Assembly: GCF_016616885.1 (NCBI RefSeq) | Contig: NZ_CP067102.1 | Coordinates: 310,001 to 374,000, forward strand | DNA: 64,000 nucleotides | Source of the DNA: Bradyrhizobium diazoefficiens | GTDB taxonomy: Bacteria; Pseudomonadota; Alphaproteobacteria; Rhizobiales; Xanthobacteraceae | Direction of reading: 5' to 3' | Shown here: in pieces, positions 27,399-36,589 of the stretch | How positions within the stretch are numbered: position 1 is the first letter of the stretch | Layout of the letters: the number at the start of each line of letters is the position of its first letter | Notes under the pieces: model-generated | What the model was told of the DNA's origin: nothing | Database searches by the model: none | What the model saw: only the letters and a program-made list of their open reading frames with translations | Program-made: the position numbers and the translations under genes

Positions 27399-28322
27399 TC
27401 AGCCTCCCCGCTGCTTCTCATACGCCTTCAGATGCGTGTAGGCGATGCGCAGTTTCGGCACCGGGACCTTGGCGGCATCGGCGCGTGCGATGAGGTCGCC
27501 GATCACGTGATCGGCTTCGACCGGGAGGCCCGCCTTGATGTCGCGGAACATCGAGGCCGTCAGCGGCGAGCCCTCGGTGGTGAGGTTGCCCTTCACGCGC
27601 TCGAAGAACGGGCCGCCCGGCGTGTAGCCCGACGCTGTGGCGATCGAGCTGGTCTCGTCCAGCATGCCGAGCAAAAAGTCGCGGCCGCCGGGCGCGGCGA
27701 GGATGTTGCCGACGGAGGTGCGCATCAGGCTGGTGCTTGCAGCGAGCGAGGACAGGAACACCCACTTCTCCCACATGTCCTGCATGATGTTCTGGCTGGC
27801 GGCGGCACCAACGATGCCGCTCTTGAAGGCCTCGTCGATCGCCTTGACGCGATCCGACGATTTGCCATCGCGCTCGCCGTAATTGATCGACTGCATCGGC
27901 TGCAGCTGCACCACCTCGCGCTTTTCGTTCAGGGTAGCGGCGATGGCGCAGAGACCGCCGAGCATGCGCTCCTTGCCGAATTTGGCATCGAGCGTGTCGA
28001 GATGCTTCATGCCGTTGAGCATCGGGATGATCGCGGTGTTCGGGCCGACGGCGGCGGCGAACGATTTGATGGCGTCGTCGAGGTCGAACGCCTTGCAGCT
28101 GAGCAGCACGACGTCGAATTTGTCCTTGAGCGCGTCGGCCTGCACGGTCGGCGGATTCTTCAGCGTCACATCGCCATTCGGGCTCTTGATGACGAGGCCG
28201 TCGCTCGCGAGCTCGCTGGCGCGGCGCGGCCGAACCAGGAAGGTGACGTCGCGGCCGGCCTGCAAAAGCCTGCCACCGAAATAGCCGCCGATGGCGCCGG
28301 CGCCGACCACGAGGATACGCAT
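27399..28322 (-). CDS. panE: 2-dehydropantoate 2-reductase family (PanE/ApbA)
   Basis: 307 residues with the N-terminal NADP fold 'ILVVGAGAIGGYFGGRLLQ' and the family elements 'LLSCKAFDLDDAI', 'NGMKHLDTL', 'DMWEKWVFLSSLAASTSL' (catalytic Lys) and 'GLPVEADHVIGDLI'. It reduces ketopantoate to pantoate in pantothenate synthesis. Rhizobia carry several paralogues, so this one may act on another 2-oxo acid. ATG 28322. Confidence 0.86.
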   Translation of the reverse strand: MRILVVGAGAIGGYFGGRLLQAGRDVTFLVRPRRASELASDGLVIKSPNGDVTLKNPPTVQADALKDKFDVVLLSCKAFDLDDAIKSFAAAVGPNTAIIPMLNGMKHLDTLDAKFGKERMLGGLCAIAATLNEKREVVQLQPMQSINYGERDGKSSDRVKAIDEAFKSGIVGAAASQNIMQDMWEKWVFLSSLAASTSLMRTSVGNILAAPGGRDFLLGMLDETSSIATASGYTPGGPFFERVKGNLTTEGSPLTASMFRDIKAGLPVEADHVIGDLIARADAAKVPVPKLRIAYTHLKAYEKQRGG

Positions 28323-28361
28323 GGGAAAACTCCGTTGTTGCTATTCGGACGGGCGAATCGC

Positions 28362-28443
28362 GAATGGGGAGTAGCGAATAGGTCAGCAAGCGGTAAAATG
28401 CGAGTAACGTTTCCACTACTCGCTATTCGCCATTCACTACTCG
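28362..28443. repeat. Palindromic repeat, GGGAGTAGCGAATAG family
   Basis: GGGGAGTAGCGAATAG near the left pairs with CTATTCGC...CACTACTC near the right, enclosing CAGCAAGCGGTAAAATGCGAG. Related to 10552-10591. It separates panE and the isomerase gene, which run in the same direction. Confidence 0.55.
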
Positions 28444-29051
28444 CCCTTCTCGATTACCATCTCTTCGACCTCGCGCAGCTGCTCCTTGCCGAAAAACATC
28501 TCGTGGTCGACGAAGAAGGTCGGCGAGCCGAACGCGCCGCGCGCGACCGCCTCCTCGGTGTTCTTGATCAGCTTGCCCTTCACCTCGGGCTCCTGGGCGC
28601 GGGTGAACAGCTTTTGGGCATCGAGACCGGAGGACGCCAGCGCCTTCGCCGCAACCTCAAGGTCGTCCATCTTCTTCGGCTCGCGCCACATGTGGTGGAA
28701 GGCGGCGTTGACATATTTCTCGAACACGCCCTCGAGCTGTGCCGCGATCGCGGTACGCATCAGGTTCAGCGTGTTGACGGGGAAGTTGGGATTGAAGACG
28801 TAAGGCTGGACCTTGAAGCGCTTGATGAAGCGCTCGGTTTCGACCTGCTGGAATTCGCGCTTGTTCTTGATGCCGGCGAGCGTCTCGGCCGGCGACCTGT
28901 TGTTGGTCAACTTGAAGATGCCGCCCAGCAGGATCGGCACATATTCAAATTTGACGCCGATGCGCTGCTCGATCGCTGGAATCGCCAGGTGGCTGAGGTA
29001 TGCGTTCGGGCTGCCGAAGTCGAACAGGAATTGCGGGGCTGTGCGGGTCAA
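28437..29051 (-). CDS. 2-hydroxychromene-2-carboxylate isomerase (kappa-GST/DsbA fold)
   Basis: 204 residues with the thioredoxin-fold start 'PQFLFDFGSPNAYLSHLAIP', where the conserved Ser replaces the CXXC of DsbA, and 'GAFGSPTFFVDHEMFFGKEQL' near the C-terminus. HCCA isomerases use glutathione in aromatic (naphthalene-type) degradation, but the family is broad and no such pathway is near. Start TTG 29051 is preferred because AGGGAG lies 6 bases upstream; an in-frame ATG at 29096 has no such site. Confidence 0.85.
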   Translation of the reverse strand: MTRTAPQFLFDFGSPNAYLSHLAIPAIEQRIGVKFEYVPILLGGIFKLTNNRSPAETLAGIKNKREFQQVETERFIKRFKVQPYVFNPNFPVNTLNLMRTAIAAQLEGVFEKYVNAAFHHMWREPKKMDDLEVAAKALASSGLDAQKLFTRAQEPEVKGKLIKNTEEAVARGAFGSPTFFVDHEMFFGKEQLREVEEMVIEKGE

Positions 29052-29159
29052 ATTCGTTCTCCCTGACCGAGCTTTCTGATCTGGCTTTTCATCCATTGTG
29101 GCGCAGGGCGCGCCACAGGTCCACCGTTTAATGATGGTCATAATACCTTGATCATTCAG

Positions 29160-30314
29160 TCAGATCAGACGCCGGATTGCCCGCTTGCGCCACACCATGA
29201 GGTAATAGCCCATCTGCAAAACGAACATGGCGCAGAACACGATCGGATAGGCCGCCCATACGCCCTCGAGGCCGATCGTGCGGCTGAGGATCACCGCGGA
29301 CAGCAGCATCGGCGTCAGCGCCACGCCGGCGGCGCGCATCGCGCCGGAAAACGTGGTCGCAAGGCCGAACGGCACCGAGCTCCACAAGGCGACAAAGAGT
29401 AATCCTTTCGCCAGATCGAGCACGGCGCTGTCGGTGATGAAGATGCCGAGCACGGCGCGCGGCATCAGGTAAATCAGTGCGACCAACCCGCCGGTCAGCA
29501 CGAGATTGAACGCAAGGCCAGTACGGACGATGCCGTCGAGCCGCGCCCTGTCGCCGCCACCGATGGCTTGCGCGCCGAGGATCGAGACCGCGATCGAAAT
29601 CGACATCGCCGTGAACTGCGTGTAGCCCATCACCTGATTGACCGCGCCGTAGGCCGCGGTGGCGTCAGAGCCGAAGCCGTTGACGAGGCCGAGCAAAACC
29701 AGCTCGGCGATCGCCATCACGACCATGCCGACCGCACTCGGCAATCCAACGCCAAGGATATGTCCGATCACGGCGCGATTGAGCCGCAGATGCCGCAGCA
29801 ATGGAACATCCGGCGCGAGCGCGTGCTTCTTCCGCAACAAGTAGACGGCCAGCACGATCAGCGTCACTGCATTGGAGATCGCAGCCGCCCAGGCCGGGCT
29901 GGTGATGCCGAGCGCCGGTAGACCGAACGCGCCGCGGATCAGCATTGGCGTCAGGATCAGGCCGATCGCAGTCGACAATGCCAGCGCCAGCAGCGGTGTC
30001 ACCGCGTCGCCGACGCCGCGGATCATCGCCGTCATCAACAGGAAGACGAAGCCGAGCGGCATCGTCAGCAGCATGATGCGGGCATAGCGGCTTGCCTGCT
30101 CGAGAATGTCCGCGGGCGTCGCAAGCGCCACGAAGGCGAACAGAAAGAAAAACACCGGGAAGAATGTCGAGACCGCCGCGAGTGCATCCACGCCGATCAT
30201 CTGGCCGAGATAGACATTGCTGACGGTGCCAAACAACGATTGCAGCGCGTTGCTCAGCATGAGCGGTGCAAGGAAACGCAGAAAACTTTTCCAGAGCGAT
30301 TTTGGAGCGGACAT
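29160..30314 (-). CDS. MATE-family efflux protein, apparently lacking an internal segment
   Basis: 384 residues of the MATE (NorM/DinF) family with 'FLAPLMLSNALQSLFGTVSNVYLGQMIG' split over helix 1, and 'RGVGDAVTPLLALALS' and 'GAMRAAG' further on. Family members are usually about 440-460 residues with 12 helices. Here 'FFPVFFFLFAFV' runs straight into 'ALATPADILEQASRYA' near residue 60, whereas relatives have about 50-55 residues there (helix 2 and the conserved 'GQAWGA'-type motif). The frame is kept. The transporter is probably impaired. Start ATG 30314. Confidence 0.82.
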   Translation of the reverse strand: MSAPKSLWKSFLRFLAPLMLSNALQSLFGTVSNVYLGQMIGVDALAAVSTFFPVFFFLFAFVALATPADILEQASRYARIMLLTMPLGFVFLLMTAMIRGVGDAVTPLLALALSTAIGLILTPMLIRGAFGLPALGITSPAWAAAISNAVTLIVLAVYLLRKKHALAPDVPLLRHLRLNRAVIGHILGVGLPSAVGMVVMAIAELVLLGLVNGFGSDATAAYGAVNQVMGYTQFTAMSISIAVSILGAQAIGGGDRARLDGIVRTGLAFNLVLTGGLVALIYLMPRAVLGIFITDSAVLDLAKGLLFVALWSSVPFGLATTFSGAMRAAGVALTPMLLSAVILSRTIGLEGVWAAYPIVFCAMFVLQMGYYLMVWRKRAIRRLI

Positions 30315-30404
30315 GGATGGGCCTTTCATCAGGGCGAGCAAAACCGTTGCCGCGCGAAGCACGTGCGGCTTGGCCGTCGATGGGTTGTGTGAGAGCGGCG
30401 CGCT

Positions 30405-30986
30405 TTAAGCGCGGTCGCTGTAGGCGAGCTTGACGATGTGGTCGCGGATGTCGGCCGGCCAGTCGGCGATCAGTCCGGTGAAGCGCCGCCGGTCATCTGC
30501 AAACAGCGCCCGCGACGCTTCCTCGAACTGCGCCAGATTGCCGGCCATGGTCGACATGAAGTGATAGGCCGCATCTCGCGCCTGCCGCTCGCGATCCTTG
30601 TCGCCGCTCGCGCGCCGCGCCTCGTCGACAAGTTTTCTGAGCGCGACCGAAGCGCCGCCGGGCTGTGCGCCGAGCCACTCCCAGTGTCGCGGCAGCAGCG
30701 TCACCTCGCGCGCGACCACGCCGAGTTTTGGCCGTCCGCGGCCGCGCGGTTCGGTTGGTGAAGCGGTCTCCTCAACCGGCGGCGGGATCAGCTTCGTCAG
30801 ACGTGCCAGCACCTCTCGATCGCCGCCGCGCAGATCGAAGTCGATCGATCGGCCCGTGGCGTCCTCGAAGATGATGATGGGCTCGTCCGGCCGTGCCGCC
30901 ACCCGCTTGACGACCAGCGCGACCTCTCCGGCCTGCCCTGACGCCAGGCGGCGCGGGCCTTGGAAGGCGGTGAAAGTTTTTTGCAT
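30405..30986 (-). CDS. DUF2239 family protein
   Basis: 193 residues with the DUF2239 layout: 'FTAFQGPRRLASGQAGEVAL' at the N-terminus, a basic central block 'RGRGRPKLGVVAREVTLLPR', then 'HWEWLGAQPGGASVALRKLVDEARR'. The function is unknown; the central part with a helix rich in basic residues has suggested DNA binding to annotators, without proof. Start ATG 30986. It is divergent from a GST gene with inverted repeats in the gap. Confidence 0.88.
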   Translation of the reverse strand: MQKTFTAFQGPRRLASGQAGEVALVVKRVAARPDEPIIIFEDATGRSIDFDLRGGDREVLARLTKLIPPPVEETASPTEPRGRGRPKLGVVAREVTLLPRHWEWLGAQPGGASVALRKLVDEARRASGDKDRERQARDAAYHFMSTMAGNLAQFEEASRALFADDRRRFTGLIADWPADIRDHIVKLAYSDRA

Positions 30987-31054
30987 TGGAATCGTTGCCA
31001 AATTGAGCGCGTTGATCGATTTAATACCCGGGTAAATTAGCGACGTCAATATAC

Positions 31055-31076
31055 CCGGACGAAATTATCCGTCCGG
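31055..31076. promoter_or_regulatory. Inverted repeat between divergent DUF2239 and GST genes
   Basis: CCGGACG (31055-31061) and CGTCCGG (31070-31076) form perfect 7-bp arms around an AT-rich 8-base centre. A related ACCCGGGT palindrome lies about 30 bases to the left (31026-31033). It could be an operator for one or both genes, with no known regulator. Confidence 0.4.
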
Positions 31077-31146
31077 ATAGCTCGACATTGCGGTGCCGGG
31101 CTGGCACGAACGCCCGACCGACCACGCCTATTCCGGGGGCCCTGCG

Positions 31147-31812
31147 ATGCTGACCGTTCACCACCTCAACAATTCTCGCTCGCAGCGCGTGCTGTGGCTG
31201 CTTGAGGAGTTGGGCGTGCCCTACGAGATCGTGCGCTATCAGCGCCAGCCCGATATGCGTGCGCCGAAAGAGCTGCGCGCGATCCATCCGCTCGGCAAGT
31301 CGCCCGTCATCACCGACAACGGCAACACCATCGCCGAATCAGGCGCGATTATCGAATATCTCATCGCGACCTACGGCAATGGCCGTCTGATCCCGCCGCC
31401 GAATACGCCGGAGCGGCTGCGCTTCACCTATTGGCTGCATTATGCCGAAGGCTCGGCAATGTCGCCGCTGCTATTAAAACTGCTGTTCACGCTGATGCCG
31501 AAGCGCGCGCCGGCGCTGCTTCGTCCGCTGGTGCGCAAGGTCTCGAACCAGGCGCTCACCGCGCTGGTCAATCCGCAGCTCAAGCAGCACATGGATTATT
31601 GGGAAGGTGAGCTCGCAAAAAGTGAGTGGTTCGCCGGCAGCGAGTTCACCGCGGCCGATATCCAGATGAGCTTTCCGCTTGAGGCTGCGCAAGCGCGCGG
31701 CGGGCTCGAGCAAGGCCACCCCAAGGCGATGGCGTTCCTGGAGCGCATTCACGCGCGGCCGGCCTATGCGCGAGCTCTCGAGAAAGGCGGGCCGTATCAA
31801 GTGGGGCGGTAG
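31147..31812 (+). CDS. Glutathione S-transferase
   Basis: 221 residues. N-terminal thioredoxin-like domain 'TVHHLNNSRSQRVLWLLEEL' with Ser/Arg near the glutathione site, then 'HPLGKSPVITDNGNTIAESGAI' (cis-Pro and ESG motif), then an all-helical C-terminal domain ending 'RPAYARALEKGG'. It resembles the yeast Gtt1-like bacterial class. ATG 31147 is chosen because the fold starts there. Confidence 0.92.
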   Translation: MLTVHHLNNSRSQRVLWLLEELGVPYEIVRYQRQPDMRAPKELRAIHPLGKSPVITDNGNTIAESGAIIEYLIATYGNGRLIPPPNTPERLRFTYWLHYAEGSAMSPLLLKLLFTLMPKRAPALLRPLVRKVSNQALTALVNPQLKQHMDYWEGELAKSEWFAGSEFTAADIQMSFPLEAAQARGGLEQGHPKAMAFLERIHARPAYARALEKGGPYQVGR

Positions 31813-31823
31813 TCACATTCGTT

Positions 31824-31901
31824 GTCATTCCGGGATGGTGCGAAGCACCAGATCCGGAATCTCGAGATCCCGGGTTCACGCTTCGCGTGCCCCGGGATGA
31901 C
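31824..31901. repeat. Palindromic repeat, GTCATTCCGGG...CCCGGGATGAC family
   Basis: A 78-base element with arms GTCATTCCGGGATGG and GTGCCCCGGGATGAC and an inner pair TCCGGAATCTCGAGATCCCGG. It lies between the convergent GST and gamma-glutamyltransferase genes and may serve as a two-way hairpin. Confidence 0.75.
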
Positions 31902-31946
31902 GATCGAAGACTAATCCGCGCGCGGTTGCGCCATGCAGGGGCAGCG

Positions 31947-33698
31947 TTACTGTCCTGCTGCTTCCGCGCCGCGCGAGCGCGGGTCTGGCGCGCCGAGGGG
32001 GCCGTTCGGCGTCACGAGAATCGAGTTGGCCGAGGTCTGTCCCATCGGCTCGACGATGAGATGGTCCATTGCCTTCAGCTCGAACAGCACGTCGTCGGGA
32101 AAGCCGCGCTCGACGCGCACTTCGTCCGGCAGCCACTGATGATGCAGCCGCGGCGCGGCCACCGCGGCCGCCACGTCCATCTTGTAGTCGAGAACGTTCA
32201 CGATCACCTGCAGTACGGTCGAGATGATGCGGCTGCCGCCGGGCGAGCCCGTCACCAGCACCGGCTTGCCGCCCCGGAGCACGATGGTCGGCGACATCGA
32301 GGACAGCGGCCGCTTGCCGGGCCCGGGCAGATTGGGCTCGTAGCCGACGAGGCCATAGGCATTGGAGGCGCCGACGGCGGCGGTGAAATCGTCAAGCTCG
32401 TTGTTGAGCAGCACGCCGGTGCCGTCGGCGACGAGGCCGACGCCGTAGCTGAAGTTCAGCGTATAGGTGTTGCTGACGGCATTGCCGCTGCTGTCGACGA
32501 CAGAGAAATGCGTGGTGTTGCTGCCTTCACGCGGCGCCGGCGGGGCGGAAATGATCTCATTCGACGGCGTCGCGCGATTGGTCGAGATGTTCGCACGCAA
32601 CTTGGCCGCATAGTCTTTCGCCGTAAGCGTATCGATCGGCGCGTTGACGAAGGCGGGATCGCCGAGATAGCGCGCACGATCCGCATAGGCGCGCTTCATG
32701 GCTTCGATCAGCAGATGCAGCGATGCCGGTGAGCCCTGCTTCAGATCGGCGAGCTGAAAGCCTTCGAGGATATTGAGCGATTCCACCAGCACGACGCCGC
32801 CGGACGATGGCAGCGGCATCGAGACGATGTCATAGCCGCGATAGGTGCCGCGCACCGGCGAACGGATCACGGCCTGATAGGCCTTCAGATCAGCCGCGGT
32901 CATGATGCCGCCGGCGTCGGATACGGCCTTGGCGAGCCTCTCCGCCACGGGGCCCTCGTAGAAGCCGCGGGGTCCTTGCGTTGCGACGCTCGCCAGCGTG
33001 TCGGCGAGATCGCTCTGCACCAGCCTGTCGCCTTCGCCAAACGGCGTGCCGTTGGGCTTCGCGAAGATTTTAGCCGAGGACGGCCAGCGTGCCAGCCGCG
33101 GGTACCAGCCCGGCAGGGTATCGGCGATGTCGTCGGTGACGACAAATCCGTCACGCGCGAGCACGATCGCAGGTTCGAGCAATTGCGCCAGCGTGAACTT
33201 GCCCGAGCCGTATTTCTCGAGCGCGAGCGCCAGGCCTGCGACCGTGCCGGGCACGCCGATGCCAAGTCCGGAATCGCGCGACTTGGCGGGATCAGGCTTG
33301 CCGTCGGCTCCAAGGAATATCTGCGCCGTGGTCGCCGCCGGCGCGGTCTCGCGATAGTCGATCGTGATGTCTTCATTGCGATCAGTGGAATGGATCACCA
33401 TGAAGCCGCCGCCGCCGATATTGCCGGCGCGCGGATAGGTCACTGCCATCGCAAAGCCGGTCGCGACGGCCGCGTCGACGGCATTGCCGCCACGTCGGAG
33501 GATGTCGGCGCCGACCTGCGCGGATATTTTCTCCTGTGCCACCACCATGCCGTGCTCGGCGGGGATCGCGTGCACGGTATCGAGCGCCGGCGGGACATAA
33601 GCCCGCCGCGCATCCTGCGCGGTTGCTGATACAAGACCAAACGCCAGAATGGCGATGAATGCGAAAAAAGCCCGCCGTGTCGAAAATGACGCCATCAT
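31947..33698 (-). CDS. ggt: Gamma-glutamyltransferase (glutathione hydrolase)
   Basis: 583 residues. Signal peptide ('FFAFIAILAFGLVSATA') directs it to the periplasm. The proenzyme cleaves itself before the nucleophile Thr in 'SNTTHFSVVD'. Other motifs: 'GGNAVDAAVA', 'NIGGGGFMVIH', 'DYRETAPAA', 'MPLPSSGGVVLVE', 'KRPLSSMSPTIVL' and 'TGSPGGSRIIST'. It splits gamma-glutamyl bonds of glutathione. Start ATG 33698 (another ATG at 33695). It converges with the GST gene across a palindromic repeat. Confidence 0.95.
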   Translation of the reverse strand: MMASFSTRRAFFAFIAILAFGLVSATAQDARRAYVPPALDTVHAIPAEHGMVVAQEKISAQVGADILRRGGNAVDAAVATGFAMAVTYPRAGNIGGGGFMVIHSTDRNEDITIDYRETAPAATTAQIFLGADGKPDPAKSRDSGLGIGVPGTVAGLALALEKYGSGKFTLAQLLEPAIVLARDGFVVTDDIADTLPGWYPRLARWPSSAKIFAKPNGTPFGEGDRLVQSDLADTLASVATQGPRGFYEGPVAERLAKAVSDAGGIMTAADLKAYQAVIRSPVRGTYRGYDIVSMPLPSSGGVVLVESLNILEGFQLADLKQGSPASLHLLIEAMKRAYADRARYLGDPAFVNAPIDTLTAKDYAAKLRANISTNRATPSNEIISAPPAPREGSNTTHFSVVDSSGNAVSNTYTLNFSYGVGLVADGTGVLLNNELDDFTAAVGASNAYGLVGYEPNLPGPGKRPLSSMSPTIVLRGGKPVLVTGSPGGSRIISTVLQVIVNVLDYKMDVAAAVAAPRLHHQWLPDEVRVERGFPDDVLFELKAMDHLIVEPMGQTSANSILVTPNGPLGAPDPRSRGAEAAGQ

Positions 33699-33798
33699 CA
33701 AATTTCCGCCAGACCTTCAGGCCAATTCAAACGCGTCGCAGTAATGCTATACGGTTTGCGCTAGGAGAGGCAAAACTGTTTGTGATGAGGACTGCGTG

Positions 33799-35184
33799 AT
33801 GACGACGATCGCCCCGGATGCGCTCATGGCCGTTGCCCCGCGGACCTATCCGCCGCGCGCCGCCGTCGTCAGCTGGATCTTCTTCGATTGGGCCGCGCAG
33901 CCCTATTTCACGCTGATCACGACCTTCGTGTTCGCGCCTTATTTCGCCACCAGCATCGCGCCTGATCCCGCCACGGGCCAGTCGCTCTGGGGTTTTGCGA
34001 TGGCAGCAGCTGGCATGGCGATCGGGCTGTTGTCGCCCGTGCTTGGTGCCATCGCGGATGCCTCGGGTCGCCGCAAGCCGTGGATCGCCGCGTTCGGCGC
34101 GGTGCTGGTGCTGGCGTCCTGCGCACTGTGGATCGGCAAGCCCGGCGATCAAGCCATCATTCCACCGCTGCTCTTCGCGGTCGCGCTTGCGAGCGTCGGC
34201 GCGGAGTTCGCCACCGTCTTCAACAATGCGATGATGCCGACCCTGGTGCCGCCGGAGCGCATCGGCCGTCTCTCCGGCACCGGCTGGGCCACGGGTTATA
34301 TCGGTGGCATCGTCAGCCTGATCATCGTGCTTGGCTTCCTCGCCGCCAATCCAGAGACCGGTCGCACGCTGCTCGGCTTCACGCCGCTGTTCGGGCTCGA
34401 TCCCGCCACGCATGAGGGCGATCGTGCGGCGGGACCGTTGACAGGGTTGTGGTTCATCATCTTCGTGACGCCGATGTTTTTGTTCACGCCGGATTATCCG
34501 GCAAAGCGTCCGGTGCGTGAGGCGCTGCATGAAGGCCTGGCGGATCTGAAGCGATCGCTGAAGGATCTGCCGCAGCAGAAATCGCTCGCCGCGTTTCTGC
34601 TCGCCAATATGATCTACACCGACGGCCTGGTCTCGCTGTTCGCGTTCGGTGGCATCTATGCCGCAGGCACCTTCGGCTGGCACACAATCCAGATCGGCAC
34701 ATTCGGCATCATCCTCGCCATCGCCGGCACTTTCGGCGCGTGGCTCGGCGGCAAGCTCGACGACTTCCTCGGCCCGAAGCGCGTCATCGCCGGCAGCATG
34801 CTTATCCTGCTGTTCGCGGTGGCGGCGATCCTGCTCGTCGACAAGGACAGCGTGCTGTTCGTCAAGGTCGCGCCGCCGCAGCCGGGCGGCCCGCTGTTCG
34901 CTGCCGCGGCTGAGCGGGCCTATATCGTGCTGGGCTGTCTGATCGGCGCGGCTGGCGGTCCGCTTCAGGCCGCCTCGCGCACGCTGCTGATCCGCCTCGC
35001 GCCGAAGGATCGCATCGCGCAGTATTTTGGTCTGTTTGCGCTGACCGGGAAGGTGACGTCCTTCATCGGACCGCTGCTGATCGGCGTGATCACCGCGGCA
35101 ACCGCGAGCCAGAAGGCCGGCATGGCCGTGCTGGTGGTGTTTTTCGTCACGGGGTTCGCGCTGCTGATGCGGGTGCGGGAGTAG
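33799..35184 (+). CDS. MFS transporter, UMF1/Atg22-like
   Basis: 461 residues with 11-12 helices. 'AVVSWIFFDWAAQPYFTLITTF' is the UMF1 N-terminal signature, and 'GAIADASGRRKPWIA' is the MFS loop 2-3 motif. UMF1 proteins are related to the yeast vacuolar amino-acid effluxer Atg22; bacterial substrates are unknown. A GTG at 33796 precedes ATG 33799. It ends shortly before a palindromic repeat interrupted by an IS110 element. Confidence 0.88.
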   Translation: MTTIAPDALMAVAPRTYPPRAAVVSWIFFDWAAQPYFTLITTFVFAPYFATSIAPDPATGQSLWGFAMAAAGMAIGLLSPVLGAIADASGRRKPWIAAFGAVLVLASCALWIGKPGDQAIIPPLLFAVALASVGAEFATVFNNAMMPTLVPPERIGRLSGTGWATGYIGGIVSLIIVLGFLAANPETGRTLLGFTPLFGLDPATHEGDRAAGPLTGLWFIIFVTPMFLFTPDYPAKRPVREALHEGLADLKRSLKDLPQQKSLAAFLLANMIYTDGLVSLFAFGGIYAAGTFGWHTIQIGTFGIILAIAGTFGAWLGGKLDDFLGPKRVIAGSMLILLFAVAAILLVDKDSVLFVKVAPPQPGGPLFAAAAERAYIVLGCLIGAAGGPLQAASRTLLIRLAPKDRIAQYFGLFALTGKVTSFIGPLLIGVITAATASQKAGMAVLVVFFVTGFALLMRVRE

Positions 35185-35206
35185 CTGCGCAAGGCAATCC
35201 CGCCGC

Positions 35207-35282
35207 CGTCATTGCGAGGAGCGAAGCGACGAAGCAATCCAGATCTTCTCCGCGGAAACAGGCTGGATTGCTTCGCTCCGCT
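35207..35282. repeat. Palindromic repeat (left part), interrupted by IS110
   Basis: CGTCATTGCGAGGAGCGAAG starts an element whose return arm GGCTGGATTGCTTCGCTCCGCT stops at 35282. Its missing last 10 bases, CGCAATGACG, are found at 36837-36846 on the other side of the IS element, so the repeat was split by the insertion. Confidence 0.8.
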
Positions 35283-35308
35283 AGGAAGAAACGGCTGATG
35301 GTTTAGCG

Positions 35309-36580
35309 TCAGGCGGCCTCCGCGATGGGCTGGAGTTGGACGGTGAAGCCCAGCTTTTTGAGGCGCGCGACGAGGCGGCTTGCTTGGACCTCCGTGGGCC
35401 GGCGGTCGAAGTAAGCAGCGCCGAGGTCGCGGTGCTCCGTGCCGTCTTTGAGGATGTGGTAGATTGCGGTGAGGATCGAGGCAGCGACGGCGCAGATAGC
35501 CTTTTGCGGCCCGCGCTTGGCCTGCAAGCGGAAGAACTGCGCCCGGTAGTAGCTGTTCTTTGTGCGCTTGGCAGCCCAGGCACATTGAATGAGCATCGTC
35601 TTGAGCCACGGCGCGCCCTTGCGCAGGCGCGAGGACTTGCGCTTGCCGGCGCTCTCGTTCTGTCCGGGACACAGTCCGGTCCAGGCGACGAGATGGCCAG
35701 CGGTCTGGAAGCGGCTCATGTCGGCGCCGATCTCGGACAGAATGGCCGGCGCCGCCACCGCGCTGACCCCGGGAATGGTGGTCAACAATCCGATCAAGTG
35801 GCGAAAGGGGATCTTGCCACCGTTGACCTCCGCTTCCATGCACTCGATCCGCTGAGCGATTTCGACATCAAGCTTGCGAATCGTCTCATCCAGGCCATCC
35901 CGCTGCTGCAGATGAAGCGCGAGCAGAAAGCGGTGGTGATCCGTCAGCCGCCCGTGCAACGCGTCGTAGAGCTCCTTCGGCGAGGCCTTGATCTGCTTGC
36001 CGGCTAGCTCGGCCAGCTTGTTGGGCTGCCGCACGCCCTCAATCATCGCCTGGATGATCCGCCGGCCGCTCGCGCCCATGATGTCGGAGATCACTGAGCC
36101 AAGCTTGATGTTGGCTTCTGCCAGCGTCTTCTCGATCCGCTGCACGTGCCGCGTCTGCTCGCGAACCAGCTGCTTGCGCGTCCGCGTCAGCGCGCGCAAC
36201 TCCTGAACCTCCTCCTCCGGAATGAAGCTGCCCTTGATCAGCCCGCAGGCCAACAGATCGGCGATCCACATCGCATCGTTCATGTCGGTCTTGCGTCCCG
36301 GCACATTCTTGATGTGCGCGGCATTGGCGACGATCAGTTCAAAGGCGCCTTCGCCCAGGATTCGGAACACTGGCATCCAGTAGACGCCCGTCGCCTCCAT
36401 CGCCACATGCGTGCACCGGCTTTCTTCCAGCCACCTTCGCAGCTCCCCAAGCTGTTCAGTCGCGGCTGCAAAGGTCCGGCACTCCCGCTGCGCCTTGCCG
36501 TCGACCATGATCCGCACACAGGCCACGACCGTGTCCTTGTGCACATCCAGGCCAGCCACCCGCTCGTACAGAATATCCAT
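35309..36580 (-). CDS. IS110-family transposase (DEDD recombinase)
   Basis: 423 residues with both IS110 domains. The N-terminal RuvC-like DEDD domain has 'VAGLDVHKDTVVACV' (first Asp), 'HVAMEATGVYWMPVF' (Glu) and 'GRKTDMNDAMWIADLL' (last two Asp). The C-terminal Transposase_20 domain has 'LLTTIPGVSAVAAPAILSEI' and the Ser-containing 'WTGLCPGQNESAGK' motif. Both look intact, so the protein may be active. Start ATG 36580 with GAGGAG upstream. Confidence 0.95.
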   Translation of the reverse strand: MDILYERVAGLDVHKDTVVACVRIMVDGKAQRECRTFAAATEQLGELRRWLEESRCTHVAMEATGVYWMPVFRILGEGAFELIVANAAHIKNVPGRKTDMNDAMWIADLLACGLIKGSFIPEEEVQELRALTRTRKQLVREQTRHVQRIEKTLAEANIKLGSVISDIMGASGRRIIQAMIEGVRQPNKLAELAGKQIKASPKELYDALHGRLTDHHRFLLALHLQQRDGLDETIRKLDVEIAQRIECMEAEVNGGKIPFRHLIGLLTTIPGVSAVAAPAILSEIGADMSRFQTAGHLVAWTGLCPGQNESAGKRKSSRLRKGAPWLKTMLIQCAWAAKRTKNSYYRAQFFRLQAKRGPQKAICAVAASILTAIYHILKDGTEHRDLGAAYFDRRPTEVQASRLVARLKKLGFTVQLQPIAEAA

Positions 36581-36589
36581 GCTGCTCTC

